Source of the DNA: Pseudocercospora fijiensis CIRAD86
Taxonomy: Eukaryota > Ascomycota > Dothideomycetes > Mycosphaerellales > Mycosphaerellaceae
DNA: 64,000 nt
NCBI RefSeq assembly: GCF_000340215.1
Contig: NW_006921532.1
Span: 9,639,172-9,703,171 of the forward strand
Direction: 5' to 3'
Shown here: one piece after another, positions 20,270 through 30,880 of the stretch
How the letters are laid out: each line of letters starts with the position of its first letter
Position numbering within the stretch: the stretch's first letter is position 1
Translations under genes and position numbers: made by a program
The notes under the pieces: generated by a model
The model's database searches: none
The model's input: only the letters and a program-made list of their open reading frames with translations
Told to the model about the DNA's origin: nothing

Positions 20270-21451
20270 CTAGTAGTCTAATACCGACTTGATCGTGTCA
20301 TAAATGCGTGTGACATCCGGTATGTTGAACCTCTCGTAACCAAGACCAGGATGAGTAGACCAGCCCGCGACTCTCTGCACCGGCGCTTCCAGCCTCAAAA
20401 AGCACTTGTCCTGTATCGTAGCGGCGACCTCTGCGCCGACTCCAGCATTCACCATACTCTCATGGACGACAATGGCGCGACCGGTCTTGTTGACTGACTT
20501 GCTGACTGCTTCGCGATCCCAAGGATAGACGGTTCGAAGATCAATCAGCTCAATCGAGCATTTCAAATCCTTCTCCGCGGCCGTGATTGCGGATTGGCAG
20601 GTATATAGAGGTGTTCCATAAGATATGATGGTAACATCCTTCCCCTCCTTAAGTATTTCTGCCTTGCTCAGAGGCAGAGTATATGCTTCTGATGGCACAT
20701 GTTCAACGGCGGCACGATACAGTATCTTCGGCTCCATGAATATGACTGGATCCGGACTCTCGATGGAGGCGAGTAATAATCCTTTTGCTTGCACCGGACT
20801 TCTGGGTATCACAACCCTCATACCTGGTACATGAGTGAACAGACTTTCTGGACTTTGAGAGTGGTACAATGCGCCATGTCCAACACCACCAGCTGGCATT
20901 CTGATCACCATGCCCCCGCAATCCATTCCGGCATTGCTCCCAGCTCGATATCGTATTTTCGCGGCCTCGTTAACAATCTGGTCGAATGCTGGGAAAACAT
21001 AGTCGGCGAACTGAATCTCGGCAATGGGTCGCATGCCCTCAACAGCAGCTCCAATGGCAAAGCCCACGATTCCTTGCTCTGAAAGAGGAGTATTGAAGAC
21101 ACGAGCTTCACCAAATTCAGACGCTAAATTCATGGAGCAGCGGAATACTCCACCGAAAGCGACATCTTCTCCAAAAAGGAGCACACGATCGTCAGAACGT
21201 AAAGCATGAGCCATTGCAGCGTTGATGGCCGAGAAAAGATTGATGCGTGATGTTGTGCCATTTTTGGCTTCTTGTGAAAGTTCAGGGTTTGCGAGTGCTG
21301 CCTTCGAAGTATGGCTCAGTAGAGGTGTTGTTCCATAATCGGTTGGTATGTTCAGCCGTGCATTTGCCGGATGTGAAGCGTACGTCCTTCTGCTGCTGGA
21401 CTGTACTGAGCGCGCAATGCGAGCAGCTGTGCTACTCAAAGGTCGGGCCAT
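20270..21451 (-). CDS. BCKDHB: Branched-chain 2-oxoacid dehydrogenase E1 component, beta subunit
   Basis: 393 aa from the ATG at 21451 (MARPLSSTAARIARSVQSS), which opens an Arg/Ser-rich presequence ending near RRTYASHP; the upstream in-frame ATG at 21529 would add a leader that is not presequence-like. The beta-subunit transketolase-like fold is clear: INLFSAINAAMAHALRSDD, VLLFGEDVAFGGVFRCS, FNTPLSEQGIVGFAIGAAV, EIQFADYVFPAFDQIVNE, and the C-terminal half IELIDLRTVYPWD, HESMVNAGVGAEV, AGWSTHPGLGYERF. VAFGGVFRC and the ending fit the branched-chain enzyme rather than pyruvate dehydrogenase. It acts with E1-alpha, E2 and E3 in mitochondrial Val/Leu/Ile breakdown. Confidence 0.93.
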   Translation of the reverse strand: MARPLSSTAARIARSVQSSSRRTYASHPANARLNIPTDYGTTPLLSHTSKAALANPELSQEAKNGTTSRINLFSAINAAMAHALRSDDRVLLFGEDVAFGGVFRCSMNLASEFGEARVFNTPLSEQGIVGFAIGAAVEGMRPIAEIQFADYVFPAFDQIVNEAAKIRYRAGSNAGMDCGGMVIRMPAGGVGHGALYHSQSPESLFTHVPGMRVVIPRSPVQAKGLLLASIESPDPVIFMEPKILYRAAVEHVPSEAYTLPLSKAEILKEGKDVTIISYGTPLYTCQSAITAAEKDLKCSIELIDLRTVYPWDREAVSKSVNKTGRAIVVHESMVNAGVGAEVAATIQDKCFLRLEAPVQRVAGWSTHPGLGYERFNIPDVTRIYDTIKSVLDY

Positions 21452-22354
21452 GGCTGGTCGATCCCTCGCCGATGGCTGTCGAACAATGAACGAGCATTTG
21501 CACCAGGTCAGAAGGGAGGTGTTTTTCAACCGGTTAGAATCGGCTTACCGGCTCCGCATTCTTTCACGTAGATCCAACGCGGAGCCCCGTGACAACCTTG
21601 CTTTCGAAGTGCACCAACTTCTCTACAGTGCTTTCTCTATGCTGTTGCAGAATGGTGCATTGGAAGGGCAGCTATCGGCGTCTGAGACCAGCTGCTGGCA
21701 ATTTGTCGTCTCTGGCACGCTTCGAACTCGAGCCAAAGCTTACCTCCTGATGTGCAGAAGTCCTTGCAGTAACCCTCAAAGCATTATCATGGAACAGAGC
21801 GGCCTCATCATGCATAGATACCTTCCGAGCCAGGAACTCTCAAACAGCACGCGGGCTTGAATTTAGTTGCGACGACAGATGCGAATCGAGGTCCAATCGT
21901 GGCATGTAGAGTTCGAATATGCCGGCAACAACGTAGACAATGTGAGAGAGAATCGGTCAGATGAGCGTGAGCATGGTGTGTGTATAATAACACAACGGCG
22001 CGCCAAGTAGTGCGGCTTTTGCATCTCGAGCAAATTGGACGCCTGGTCGTCGATGGAGCAGCAGAAGATCGAAGTCGACGTACAGACTCGATTGGGCAAT
22101 CGCGCATGGACCTTTCTTGGCGAGAGAGGTCCTTGCCTTCCTGTCCTGTATCTGATGGCTCTAGAGCGACACTTTCTTTCCATCTCCGCCACAACACCCT
22201 CTCCTCCATCTCCCCTCACACGGCCCTGATACAAATCGGCCTCACACATTGTATTAGCGCATCTGCATACCGTTCTCACGCCGTGCGCAGCCCTCCTTTC
22301 GCTCCCCAGAACACCCGAAGCCGCATTCCAGAAAGTTTAGTACCACGAGTCCAT
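21452..22354. promoter_or_regulatory. Divergent intergenic region, BCKDHB / metallophosphoesterase-like gene
   Basis: 903 bp head-to-head spacer. Several overlapping open frames on both strands, none supported. Both promoters must lie here. Confidence 0.45.
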
Positions 22355-24693
22355 ATGGCAGTAAGTGCACAGCTCCATTCGCACACTTGTTCAGTACACG
22401 GATAGTGAGCAGAACACACGCTGACGCTAACATCGATACAGCAACCACCATCGCAGCCACGCGCCTACTCGCAAGCATACCTACCCAACGGCGCGCCGCA
22501 ACCCAGTGGACCAGTCCCGGGAGCTCGTCCACTCGATCCAAACCAGGGTCGCGTGCAGCAAATTGGCCATGCGCGCGTACTCTGTATAGCAGACGTCAGA
22601 GGTGAGGCAGCACCAGCCTCTACACGCTCGAGCAGCGAGAGCAGACGTGACGGTATTGCTGACACGTGCACACCTAGGCAACCTTCGCCAACTGAATGAT
22701 CTCGCGCGCAATGCGAAGGCCCACTACATTATCCACACTGGCGACTTCGGTTTCTACGACGACTCGTCTCTCGACCGTATCGCAGAGAAGTATGTATCGA
22801 GAGAGAGAGCTGCGGCCCTACGAATCATGTAAGCAAGTTGGACTGGCACTGACAAGCTTTACCAGGACTCTCAAGCATGTCGCCCAATACTCACCCCTTC
22901 TCTCCGAGCCTATCAAGGCAGACATTGCTCGTGCATCGCCACAGCAATCCGTGAAGGAGCGTTTCCAGCGCGAACAGCTTCCTCTCTCCGAGCTCCCGCA
23001 ATTCCTCAACAACACCTACCGCCTCGACGTCCCCGTGTTCACAGTTTGGGGTGCATGCGAAGATGTGCAGGTGCTGGAAAAGCTGCGGTCGGGAGAATAC
23101 AAGATTAACAACCTCAACGTGATCGACGAGTCACACTCGAGACTGCTTGATGTCGGTGGGGTCAAGCTGCGTCTCCTTGGTCTAGGAGGCGCCGTAGTCA
23201 TGCACAAGCTATTCGACAATGGTGAAGGCCGGACGACCATTGCTGGAGGTCAGGGCACCATGTGGACTACGCTGCTGCAGATGGGCGAGCTCATCGACAC
23301 TGCCAACCGAGTGTATGACCCCACCGAGACAAGAATACTGGTTACACACGCATCACCCGCTCGTGAAGGTCTGCTCAACCAGCTTTCCGTCACACTGAAA
23401 GCAGACTTCTCGATATCTGCCGGTCTTCACTTCCGATACGGCAGCTCATACAACGAGTTCTCCGTCAACCCGTCCCTGGACCATTACCGCGGGAAATTAT
23501 CTGCATCGAAGGCTTCCTTCACTGATGTCTGGGAAACGGTTAAGCATGAGGTTGAACCAGCTGTACTCGAGAATGAGTCGCAAAATAAGCTTCTCCAGCT
23601 GGCCCTCGAGCTGGTTGGCAAGATGCCGAGTGTGGCCAGCGGCGGCAATCCCTTCGGCGGTGGTCCACCAGGTGGCGCCGTGGACGAGTCTGCCTTCAAG
23701 AACATGTGGAACTTCAACTTGGCAGATGCAGCATTTGGTTGGCTGCTACTGGACATCGACCAAGGTCGCATTGGCACCGAGATGCGCGCTCAGGGCTTTA
23801 ACTTCTCGCATCGATCGGGCAAGCAACAGCGACCACAAGGTGGCGCTCCAGCACCAGTCAATGCTTCAATGGCTCCCACAGGTGGCAGCCTGCCAACTCC
23901 TGGCCAGCAGCCACCACCACTAGCTCAGCAGCAGACGCGCCTTCCACAACAAGGCCCTCCTCAGTCCCAACAGCAGACTCCACTACCACCACATCAGCGA
24001 GCTCACCAGCCGCTAGCGCCGCAGCCTACGCAATCGCCAGCTGCAGCACCAAAAGCAGTCACCCCACAGGCACCCACGAATGGAACTTCTGCTCCTGCCA
24101 CGAATGTGCCGCACACGAACGGCACCGCTGCTGCTGAAACATCAAAGCCAGATACACCAGTGCAGCCGAAGCAGGCTAGCTCCCAGCAGCCAGTACAGCA
24201 GCAAGAGCCATCGAAGGGGATATTCATCCAAGCAAACCACGTTAGTACCGTTGAAGAAGTGAAGTCTCAGCTGTTCTTGCCAGAGGATGCAGAAAAGATT
24301 ACAAGCATCGACAAAGCAGGTCAGGGACGATGGGTTGCTCACTTCGCCTCTCCAGAGATTATGCAAGAAGTGTTGAAGCGCAACCCAGCCAAGGAAGTGC
24401 AAGACAAGAACAAGGCATTGCGCATGGCCCCCTACCGACCACATCCCCGCGGCAACTTTGGCGGTGGCTGGGGCAGTAGCCGGGGAGGCCCGAGCCAGCG
24501 TGGAGGCGGCGAGGGCAGAGCCGGCTATCAGTCTGCAGGAGGCGCCACTACTGGCAGTGACAGTGAGTCTGGCCGTGGTGGCCGTGGTGGTCGCGGTCGT
24601 GGAGGTTTCCGCGGAGATCGTGGAGGCCGTGGCCGAGGCCGTGGCGGCGAGCGCGGCGGCAAGGCTGAAGGGGCAGCTGGCGGCGACTCTTAG
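22355..24693 (+). CDS. Degenerate metallophosphoesterase with Gln/Pro linker and RGG tail
   Basis: Four exons: 22355-22360 (only ATG GCA), 22442-22601, 22678-22789 and 22866-24693, with GTAAGT, GTGAGG and GTATGT donors and three YAG acceptors; 701 aa to the first stop. The first half is a metallophosphoesterase-like domain, close to the fungal DUF2433 proteins as far as I can recall. Motifs in order: RVLCIADVRGNLRQL (DxHG position holds R), YIIHTGDFGFYDD (GDxxD-like), VFTVWGACEDVQVL (GNHE position is GACED), RILVTHASP, and SAGLHFRYGS (GHxH position is GLHFR). Then a Gln/Pro/Ala-rich linker, a small RRM-like block (GIFIQANHVSTVEEVKSQLF) and a glycine-rich RGG tail suited to RNA binding. Catalysis is doubtful given the lost His residues. 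An in-frame extension follows the TAG. Confidence 0.82.
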
Positions 24694-24882
24694 ATGGAAC
24701 CGACCACGCCTGCTGATGATGGCTCCAAGCCCAGTCGTAGCGACAGCCCGATGTGCAAGACCAACGACTCGGTAAAGCCAGAAATCAATGGCTCCAAAGG
24801 AGCAACCAAGCAACATCGCCAACCCTATTGGAAGCGGTACAAATCGAACAAGAAGACAGCCGTTGGAGGCAGCAACAAGTGA
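24694..24882 (+). other. In-frame extension directly after the TAG stop
   Basis: The codon after the TAG at 24691-24693 is ATG and the same frame stays open for 62 codons to a TGA at 24880. The encoded peptide is hydrophilic with a basic end (QPYWKRYKSNKK). It could be a lost C-terminus (CAG to TAG), a readthrough product, or chance. No splice sites that would skip the TAG were seen. Confidence 0.4.
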
Positions 24883-25508
24883 AGCGGCGTGAACTTAGCT
24901 CGCAGACCGTCGCACGAGCCACCAAGCGGGCAACCTCTGTAAAGCTCTTGCTATTTCTGGAGAATGGGACGATGGCGCTGCCGGAACGCAGCATTGTTGT
25001 GCTTTGATATACCACCCAGCCTACTTGCATTTTACTAGCGGGCAAGCGAAGTTAGTTCTCTTTTGTAAAAGTAGTAGGTGCAACAGAGCGCGAATGGAAG
25101 GCAAGGCGGCGATGGAAAGGTAGAGCTATGGCACACGCGGCCATGCTGCGCAGTGTGTATGCCGGATCAAATCAAACTTGATACCCCCAAAATGCAGTAT
25201 AGTGTTTCTGTATACCGCCCACGTGATGTCCCAGCCAGGATGTGGCGATGACGTTGTCGTTGTGGCAGGAGTGCCGTCGTTCGCGCGGCGACCGACCAGT
25301 TGTGCTGTCACGTCTGCTAGCAGTTGCTATCTTCGGTTTCTAATATCATCCTCAAGGATATTGACCTACGCCTGCATCACAAGATACGATCAGCCCTGTT
25401 TGCAACGAACTACACCATTGTATCGGGTCTTGAGCTATACCGTCGACGCATGTTAAGCAACGAGTGAGGCAGCACAGTGGAGTGCGGAGCGGGAGTGGCG
25501 ACAGGAGA
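24883..25508. promoter_or_regulatory. Spacer upstream of NPC1
   Basis: 626 bp between tandem genes. It contains a palindromic CACGTG (E-box-like) at 25220-25225, 284 bp before the NPC1 start codon. That site is seen; its use by a bHLH regulator such as a SREBP is only a possibility suggested by the sterol function of the next gene. Confidence 0.4.
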
Positions 25509-28500
25509 ATGATACTCAGACGCGCAGCGGCATGGCTTTCGCTCGCTGCAGCTACTGCCAGCGCTCCAGCGAGCGGTCCTGACTGGACGGCAAAACATGA
25601 GAAAGGCCGATGCGCCCTGCGAGGCAATTGTGGCAAGCAGGGCTTCTTTGGCAGCGAGCTGCCATGTCCAGATAATGGTCTGGCAGAAGAGCCGGAAGAG
25701 AAGCTACGGGATAAGCTGGTGTCTCTATGCGGAGACGAATGGAAAGACACCAATGTGTGCTGTCGAGAGGAGCAGCTGGATACCTTGAAGAGCAACCTGG
25801 ACAAGGCCAACAGCATACTGTCATCCTGTGGAGCTTGCAAGAAGAACTTTTATGATCTTTTCTGCACCTTCACCTGCTCTCCGGATCAATCAGTCTTTGT
25901 CAATGTCACAGACACCGCTGCGAAAGGAGACAAGTTCCTAGTCACCGAAGTGGACCAGCTAATCAGCGATAAGTATGGAGAGGGCTTTTACGACAGTTGC
26001 AAGGAGGTGAAATTCGGAGCTACTGGTGGCAAAGCGATGGACTTCATTGGAGGTGGCGCGAAGAACTACACCCAGATGTTGAAATACCAGGGCGACAAGA
26101 AGCCCTTCCTCGGAAGCCCATTTCAGATCAACTTTCCTCGACCAAGCGAAGGCTTTCCTGGAATGGACACTATCCTGGATACTCCCATACCTTGCAACAC
26201 CACGGACGAGCAATACAGATGTGCATGCGTAGACTGCCCCGGATCGTGCCCAGAACTACCAGAAGTGACATCAACAGAAGAGTGTCACGTTGGTCTGATG
26301 CCTTGTCTAAGCTTCGCTGTCGTCCTTATCTATTCGGTGTTTGTGGTTCTGCTGGTCCTTGCCATCTCTGGTCACGTCGCTGCCGCAAAGCGAAGGAGAA
26401 GCAAGAACGAACAACTACAATTATTGCAAGATGATTCACCGAGTGACGATGAAGATGAAGGGGATATGGTGCACAGTGCTGGGATGCTGGACAGACCAAC
26501 CAAGCAGTACGCCGTCAACACCTACTGCGACCGCATCTTCAGCCACCTCGGACGCGTCTGCGCACAGTTCCCGGCCATTACCATCTCGACATCTGTTGTT
26601 ATTGTTGGACTACTATGCATTGGATGGGCAAGGTTTGATGTCGAGACCGATCCAGTCAAGCTATGGGTTGCTCCAGACTCGAACGCGGCGATCGAAAAGC
26701 AATTCTTCGATGATCACTTTGGCCCATTCTTCCGCGCCGAGCAGGCTTTCCTCGTCAACGACCAGCACCCTGAAGGAAATGGCCCAGTTCTAAGCTACAA
26801 TACTCTCGCCTGGTGGTTCGACGTTGAACGACGGATTCGAGTCCAGAAGAGTCTGGGCAGTGGCTACACATTGAAAGATGTGTGCTATAATCCGACTGGC
26901 GATGCCTGTGTCGTGCAATCTATCTCCGGTTGGTTCGCGCAGTCTGCACTTGATCCTTCCACCTGGGACGAGCAGGTCAAGAAGTGCGCAGGCTCCCCTG
27001 GTGATCCCGAGTGTCTGCCAGAATTCAAGCTCCCGTTGTCATCTGAAAGAGTACTTGGAGGCTACAACCGCACGTCGGAGCCTGCTACGAATGCCTCTGC
27101 GCTCATCACTACCTGGGTCGTACAAAACTTCAATCCAGGTGATCCTAACCTTAAAAAGGCGGAGGAATGGGAAGAAAGCATGAAGCGTCTTCTCAAGGAC
27201 CTTCAAGGCGAAGCAAGAGAGCGTGGGCTTCGGCTGAGCTTCAATACCGAAATCTCCCTTGAGCAAGAGTTGAACAAGAACACCAATACCGATGCCAAGA
27301 TTGTCGTCATCAGCTACATCGTGATGTTCATCTACGCCTCGCTGGCGCTTGGAAGCACGACAGTCACGTTGGGCACCATTCTCCGGAATCCTCTCGGAGC
27401 TCTAGTCCAAAGCAAGTTCATGCTAGGCATTGTGGGCATCTTGATCGTTCTGTTGTCTGTAGCTGCATCCGTTGGACTGTTTGCGGCTGCTGGTGTGAAA
27501 GCAACATTGATCATTGCTGAAGTCATACCTTTCCTGGTATTGGCTGTCGGCGTTGACAATATCTTCCTCATTGTACATGAGTTCGAGAGAGTCAACATCA
27601 GTCATGCCGACGAGACCGTTGCTGACCGTGTTGCAAGAGCGCTGGGGCGGATGGGGCCCTCCATTCTGCTTTCAGCATCAACAGAGACGGTGGCGTTCGC
27701 GCTCGGCGCTGCAGTGGGCATGCCAGCCGTTCGCAACTTTGCTGCATATGCTGCAGGTGCAGTGTTCATCAACGCTGTGCTGCAGGTGACAATGTTCGTC
27801 TCGATACTGGCCTTGAACCAGCAGAGGGTTGAGGATGGGCGACTAGACTGCGTTCCTTGCCTGAAGGTTCAGCGCACGCGAGGCAACTATATGCCAAATG
27901 GGTATGGTGGTGCACCTTTCAGCGCCATCGACGAAGAAGGATCACTGGAAAGATTCATCAGAAAGCATTATGCTCCAACCATCCTCGGCAACAAGACCAG
28001 GGTTGCCATCATCACAGTGTTCCTTGGGCTGTTTGCTGCAGGAGTCGCACTCCTACCTGAAGTGCCCTTGGGCCTTGATCAACGCATTGCAATTCCTCAG
28101 GACAGCTATCTTATCGACTATTTCAACGACCTGGACGCTTACTTTGAGCAAGGTGTTCCAGTCTACTTTGTGGTCAAGGATCTGAATGTGACGGCACGGA
28201 GCCACCAGCAAGATCTCTGTGCGCGCTACACGACATGCAACACTTTCTCGCTTGCCAACATCCTCGAGCAAGAGCGCAAACGACCCGAGGTCTCCTACAT
28301 CAACGATGCCACCGCTAGCTGGGTCGATGATTTCTTCCAATGGCTGAACCCAGACGCTGGTGAGTGTTGCATTGATGGCTCCAAAGCTTGCTTCGCAGAC
28401 CGGGAGCCACCTTGGAACAACCAACTACGCGGCTTCCCCGAGGGCGAAGAGTTTGTTTCGTATGCCAAGCGATGGCTAGTTGCGCCTACTGGGGAAGAAT

Positions 28501-29405
28501 GCCCTTATGCCGGCAAGGCTCCATACAGCGATGCAGTCGTCATTGACGAAAAGAAATTGAATGTGCCTGCCAGCCACTTCAGGACAGCGCACACGACGCT
28601 CAGAAGCCAGGACGACTTCATCAATGCCTACGCTTCTGCCAGAAGAATAGCGAAAGACATCAGTGATCGGAACCAGATAGATGTCTTCCCTTACAGTAAA
28701 TTCTACATCTTCTTCGACCAGTACGCGTCGATTGTGCATTTGTCTACGGCCTTGGTCGGAGCTGCTCTGGCATTCATCCTGGTCATCTCCAGCTTACTCC
28801 TTGGCTCGATCCAAACAGCCATTGTCGTCACCATCACTGTCATCATGATCGTGGTCGACATTGTAGGGACCATGGCTATAGCTGGTGTGTCCTTGAATGC
28901 CGTCAGCCTGGTGAACATCATTATTTGCGTCGGCATTGGCGTGGAGTTCTGCGCCCACATTGCCCGCGCCTTCACCATTCCATCGGCTTCGATTCTAGAG
29001 CGCGCACAGAACAGGTTCCGTGGCAAGGACGCTCGCGCTTGGGCAGCACTGGTGAATGTAGGCGGTAGCGTCTTCAGTGGCATAACGATCACGAAACTCC
29101 TGGGCGTATTCGTGCTAGCATTCACGCGAAGCAAAATCTTTGAGATATACTATTTCAGGGTTTGGCTGGCACTCGTGCTCTGGGCAGCATTGCATGCCTT
29201 GGTGTTCTTGCCTGTGGCCCTGAGTTTGTTTGGTGGCAGAGGTGAGTTTCTGTCGGCCTCGAGCCTTGCAAAAGACGGCTTGCTAATTTCTCATCTTCTA
29301 GGCTACATCGACCCTGAAAGCGATGGTGGGCTGGAGCAAGATCTCGCTTCCAGACGGTACCGTGCTCTATTACCCGACGAGGAATATGATAGCGAAGACT
29401 ATTAG
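25509..29405 (+). CDS. NCR1: Niemann-Pick C1-type sterol transporter
   Basis: ATG at 25509 opens a signal peptide (MILRRAAAWLSLAAATASA). Exons 25509-29241 and 29302-29405; the 60-nt intron (GTGAGT ... GCTAAT ... TTCTAG) is stop-free and in frame, so a naive frame carries 20 extra residues. Predicted 1278 aa. Order: Cys-rich luminal N-terminal sterol-binding domain (GRCALRGNCGKQGFFG, NVCCREEQLDTL, CSPDQSVFVNV), first TM, luminal loops, a sterol-sensing domain (about residues 600-770, with VIPFLVLAVGVDNIFLIVHE and GRMGPSILLSASTETVAFA) and a second RND-like TM bundle (NIIICVGIGVEFCAHIARAF). It acts in the vacuole/late endosome membrane, moving sterol out of the lumen. The C-terminus is acidic with a possible sorting signal (LLPDEEYDSEDY). 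Confidence 0.96.
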   Translation: MILRRAAAWLSLAAATASAPASGPDWTAKHEKGRCALRGNCGKQGFFGSELPCPDNGLAEEPEEKLRDKLVSLCGDEWKDTNVCCREEQLDTLKSNLDKANSILSSCGACKKNFYDLFCTFTCSPDQSVFVNVTDTAAKGDKFLVTEVDQLISDKYGEGFYDSCKEVKFGATGGKAMDFIGGGAKNYTQMLKYQGDKKPFLGSPFQINFPRPSEGFPGMDTILDTPIPCNTTDEQYRCACVDCPGSCPELPEVTSTEECHVGLMPCLSFAVVLIYSVFVVLLVLAISGHVAAAKRRRSKNEQLQLLQDDSPSDDEDEGDMVHSAGMLDRPTKQYAVNTYCDRIFSHLGRVCAQFPAITISTSVVIVGLLCIGWARFDVETDPVKLWVAPDSNAAIEKQFFDDHFGPFFRAEQAFLVNDQHPEGNGPVLSYNTLAWWFDVERRIRVQKSLGSGYTLKDVCYNPTGDACVVQSISGWFAQSALDPSTWDEQVKKCAGSPGDPECLPEFKLPLSSERVLGGYNRTSEPATNASALITTWVVQNFNPGDPNLKKAEEWEESMKRLLKDLQGEARERGLRLSFNTEISLEQELNKNTNTDAKIVVISYIVMFIYASLALGSTTVTLGTILRNPLGALVQSKFMLGIVGILIVLLSVAASVGLFAAAGVKATLIIAEVIPFLVLAVGVDNIFLIVHEFERVNISHADETVADRVARALGRMGPSILLSASTETVAFALGAAVGMPAVRNFAAYAAGAVFINAVLQVTMFVSILALNQQRVEDGRLDCVPCLKVQRTRGNYMPNGYGGAPFSAIDEEGSLERFIRKHYAPTILGNKTRVAIITVFLGLFAAGVALLPEVPLGLDQRIAIPQDSYLIDYFNDLDAYFEQGVPVYFVVKDLNVTARSHQQDLCARYTTCNTFSLANILEQERKRPEVSYINDATASWVDDFFQWLNPDAGECCIDGSKACFADREPPWNNQLRGFPEGEEFVSYAKRWLVAPTGEECPYAGKAPYSDAVVIDEKKLNVPASHFRTAHTTLRSQDDFINAYASARRIAKDISDRNQIDVFPYSKFYIFFDQYASIVHLSTALVGAALAFILVISSLLLGSIQTAIVVTITVIMIVVDIVGTMAIAGVSLNAVSLVNIIICVGIGVEFCAHIARAFTIPSASILERAQNRFRGKDARAWAALVNVGGSVFSGITITKLLGVFVLAFTRSKIFEIYYFRVWLALVLWAALHALVFLPVALSLFGGRGEFLSASSLAKDGLLISHLLGYIDPESDGGLEQDLASRRYRALLPDEEYDSEDY

Positions 29406-30341
29406 TACGGGGACATGATTCGAGGCATTTCCCCAAAGAGAACAATCTACGATATAGAAGACATTGTTGCAAACATTATTGATGATGATGACGACCAGCA
29501 AAGCGTAACTCACGCATCATTAACAGAGAGTCGAGCCTTCGCATATGACGGTGGCGCTGCGAGTTCTTGCTAGGCATCCTGGCTTGGATGACATGAGCTC
29601 GCCGGTTCCTCGACGACAGAGCGCGCTGTATATTTAGCACAGTTTGGGATGGCGTGTCCTCCTTGTATCCATGTGTGGTTGCAACCGGGGTGGTCAAAGC
29701 GGGAAAATGACTTCTGATGCTGACAGGCGAGCCGCGAGAGGGGTTCATACTCGTCTCGTGGGCAAGAGCGAGGCGAGGCGAGGCGAAAATCGCTTGCAAT
29801 CGACGCGTGAGATTTTGAAAATAATGCAGGCCTGACGAGCAGTGTTTCATCCACTGCCGCTCATGACAGCTCGAAGCGCTGGTGTCCGTGCCCCATTATT
29901 CTAATTAGGGAATTGCGAATGCGAAGTAGCTCCCTTGGTTCTGTTGCGGATGCTTGCACCAGCTGAACTGATGAATGCTGCCATGCAATGCTCCTCGTTC
30001 TGGGAAGCAGCATTTGTGTCCCACATCAACAACATCATCAGCTGGAGAGCAAACGGATGATCAACAACACGACACGACAAAAAGCATGTGTGTGTGGCGG
30101 CTACAGTAGCTGCATGCAGGTACATACATACAGCGCAGAGAGTTCTACCACCGTATGCACTCCTGATGACTAGACAACTACTGTACGGCATGAGTAGAGA
30201 ACTATGATAATAATAACAGAACTATCAAAAGTCTGACTCCTGAATGAATAATGAAAAGAATACTGGATCGGCTTCGGCAAATAAATACAACGCCGCAGGA
30301 AAAGAGTGCGATGACAAACGGTCTCGGCTTGGCGGGTGGAC

Positions 30342-30342
<1 letters not shown>

Positions 30343-30374
<32 letters not shown>
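30343..30374. repeat. (TG)16 microsatellite
   Basis: Thirty-two bases of uninterrupted TG on the + strand, in the convergent spacer. Z-DNA-prone and probably length-variable between strains (inference). Confidence 0.95.
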
Positions 30375-30376
<2 letters not shown>

Positions 30377-30427
30377 ACGAAGCGGCATCAGCGTACAGCA
30401 CGAGTGGCACCACGTATTACAATTACA

Positions 30428-30448
30428 CAGCAGCAGCAGCAGCAGCAG
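30428..30448. repeat. (CAG)7 microsatellite
   Basis: Seven perfect CAG units 53 bp downstream of the TG tract. Confidence 0.95.
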
Positions 30449-30880
30449 TCGTCTGTCGTTTGTGGCTGGCAGAACACGAAGAGGACCCTGGTCGTACCGA
30501 TGTTCAACGACTCGGCTGCGCTGCTGTGGCTCCTGTCGTGAGGTGTGAGGTACGATCAGAGCTGGTTGGGTTTCAGCGAAGAAGAGCATGAGAGTGGCAC
30601 AGATTGCGTAGTTGGTGAATGATCAGGTGGCTGATATCTAGTGAAGGTGTGCAAAACAGCCTCTGTCGGGCTCCTTTTCCGGTTTCCTTTTACCAAACTC
30701 CCTGGTCATAGCCATGAAAAGGCATTTCGCGTACATGACTGTCAAGTAGTGGACTGGCGCACTGAGCCAATTAAGTCCTCGCCTGATGATTCCCACCTCG
30801 TAAAATCGCTTCTTCTCGAAACATGCTGCAACAAACAAGAAGACTCGGAGAAATATGTGCAAGGAAGTCGTAGAAGCCTC

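Larger units (their letters stand above)
29406..30880. other. Long convergent spacer with microsatellites, no gene
   Basis: 1475 bp between the stops of NPC1 and the ABC transporter. Contains a (TG)16 tract, a (CAG)7 tract and GAGGC-type short repeats near 29769-29785. Open frames here are short or generated by the repeats. Confidence 0.65.

Noticed and set aside
24694..24882. Independent 62-aa gene
   Set aside because: Starts at the very next base after the upstream stop in the same frame; better seen as a lost or readthrough C-terminus.
30244..30591. Frames with poly-Cys-Val or poly-Ala stretches
   Set aside because: Produced by the TG and CAG microsatellites.
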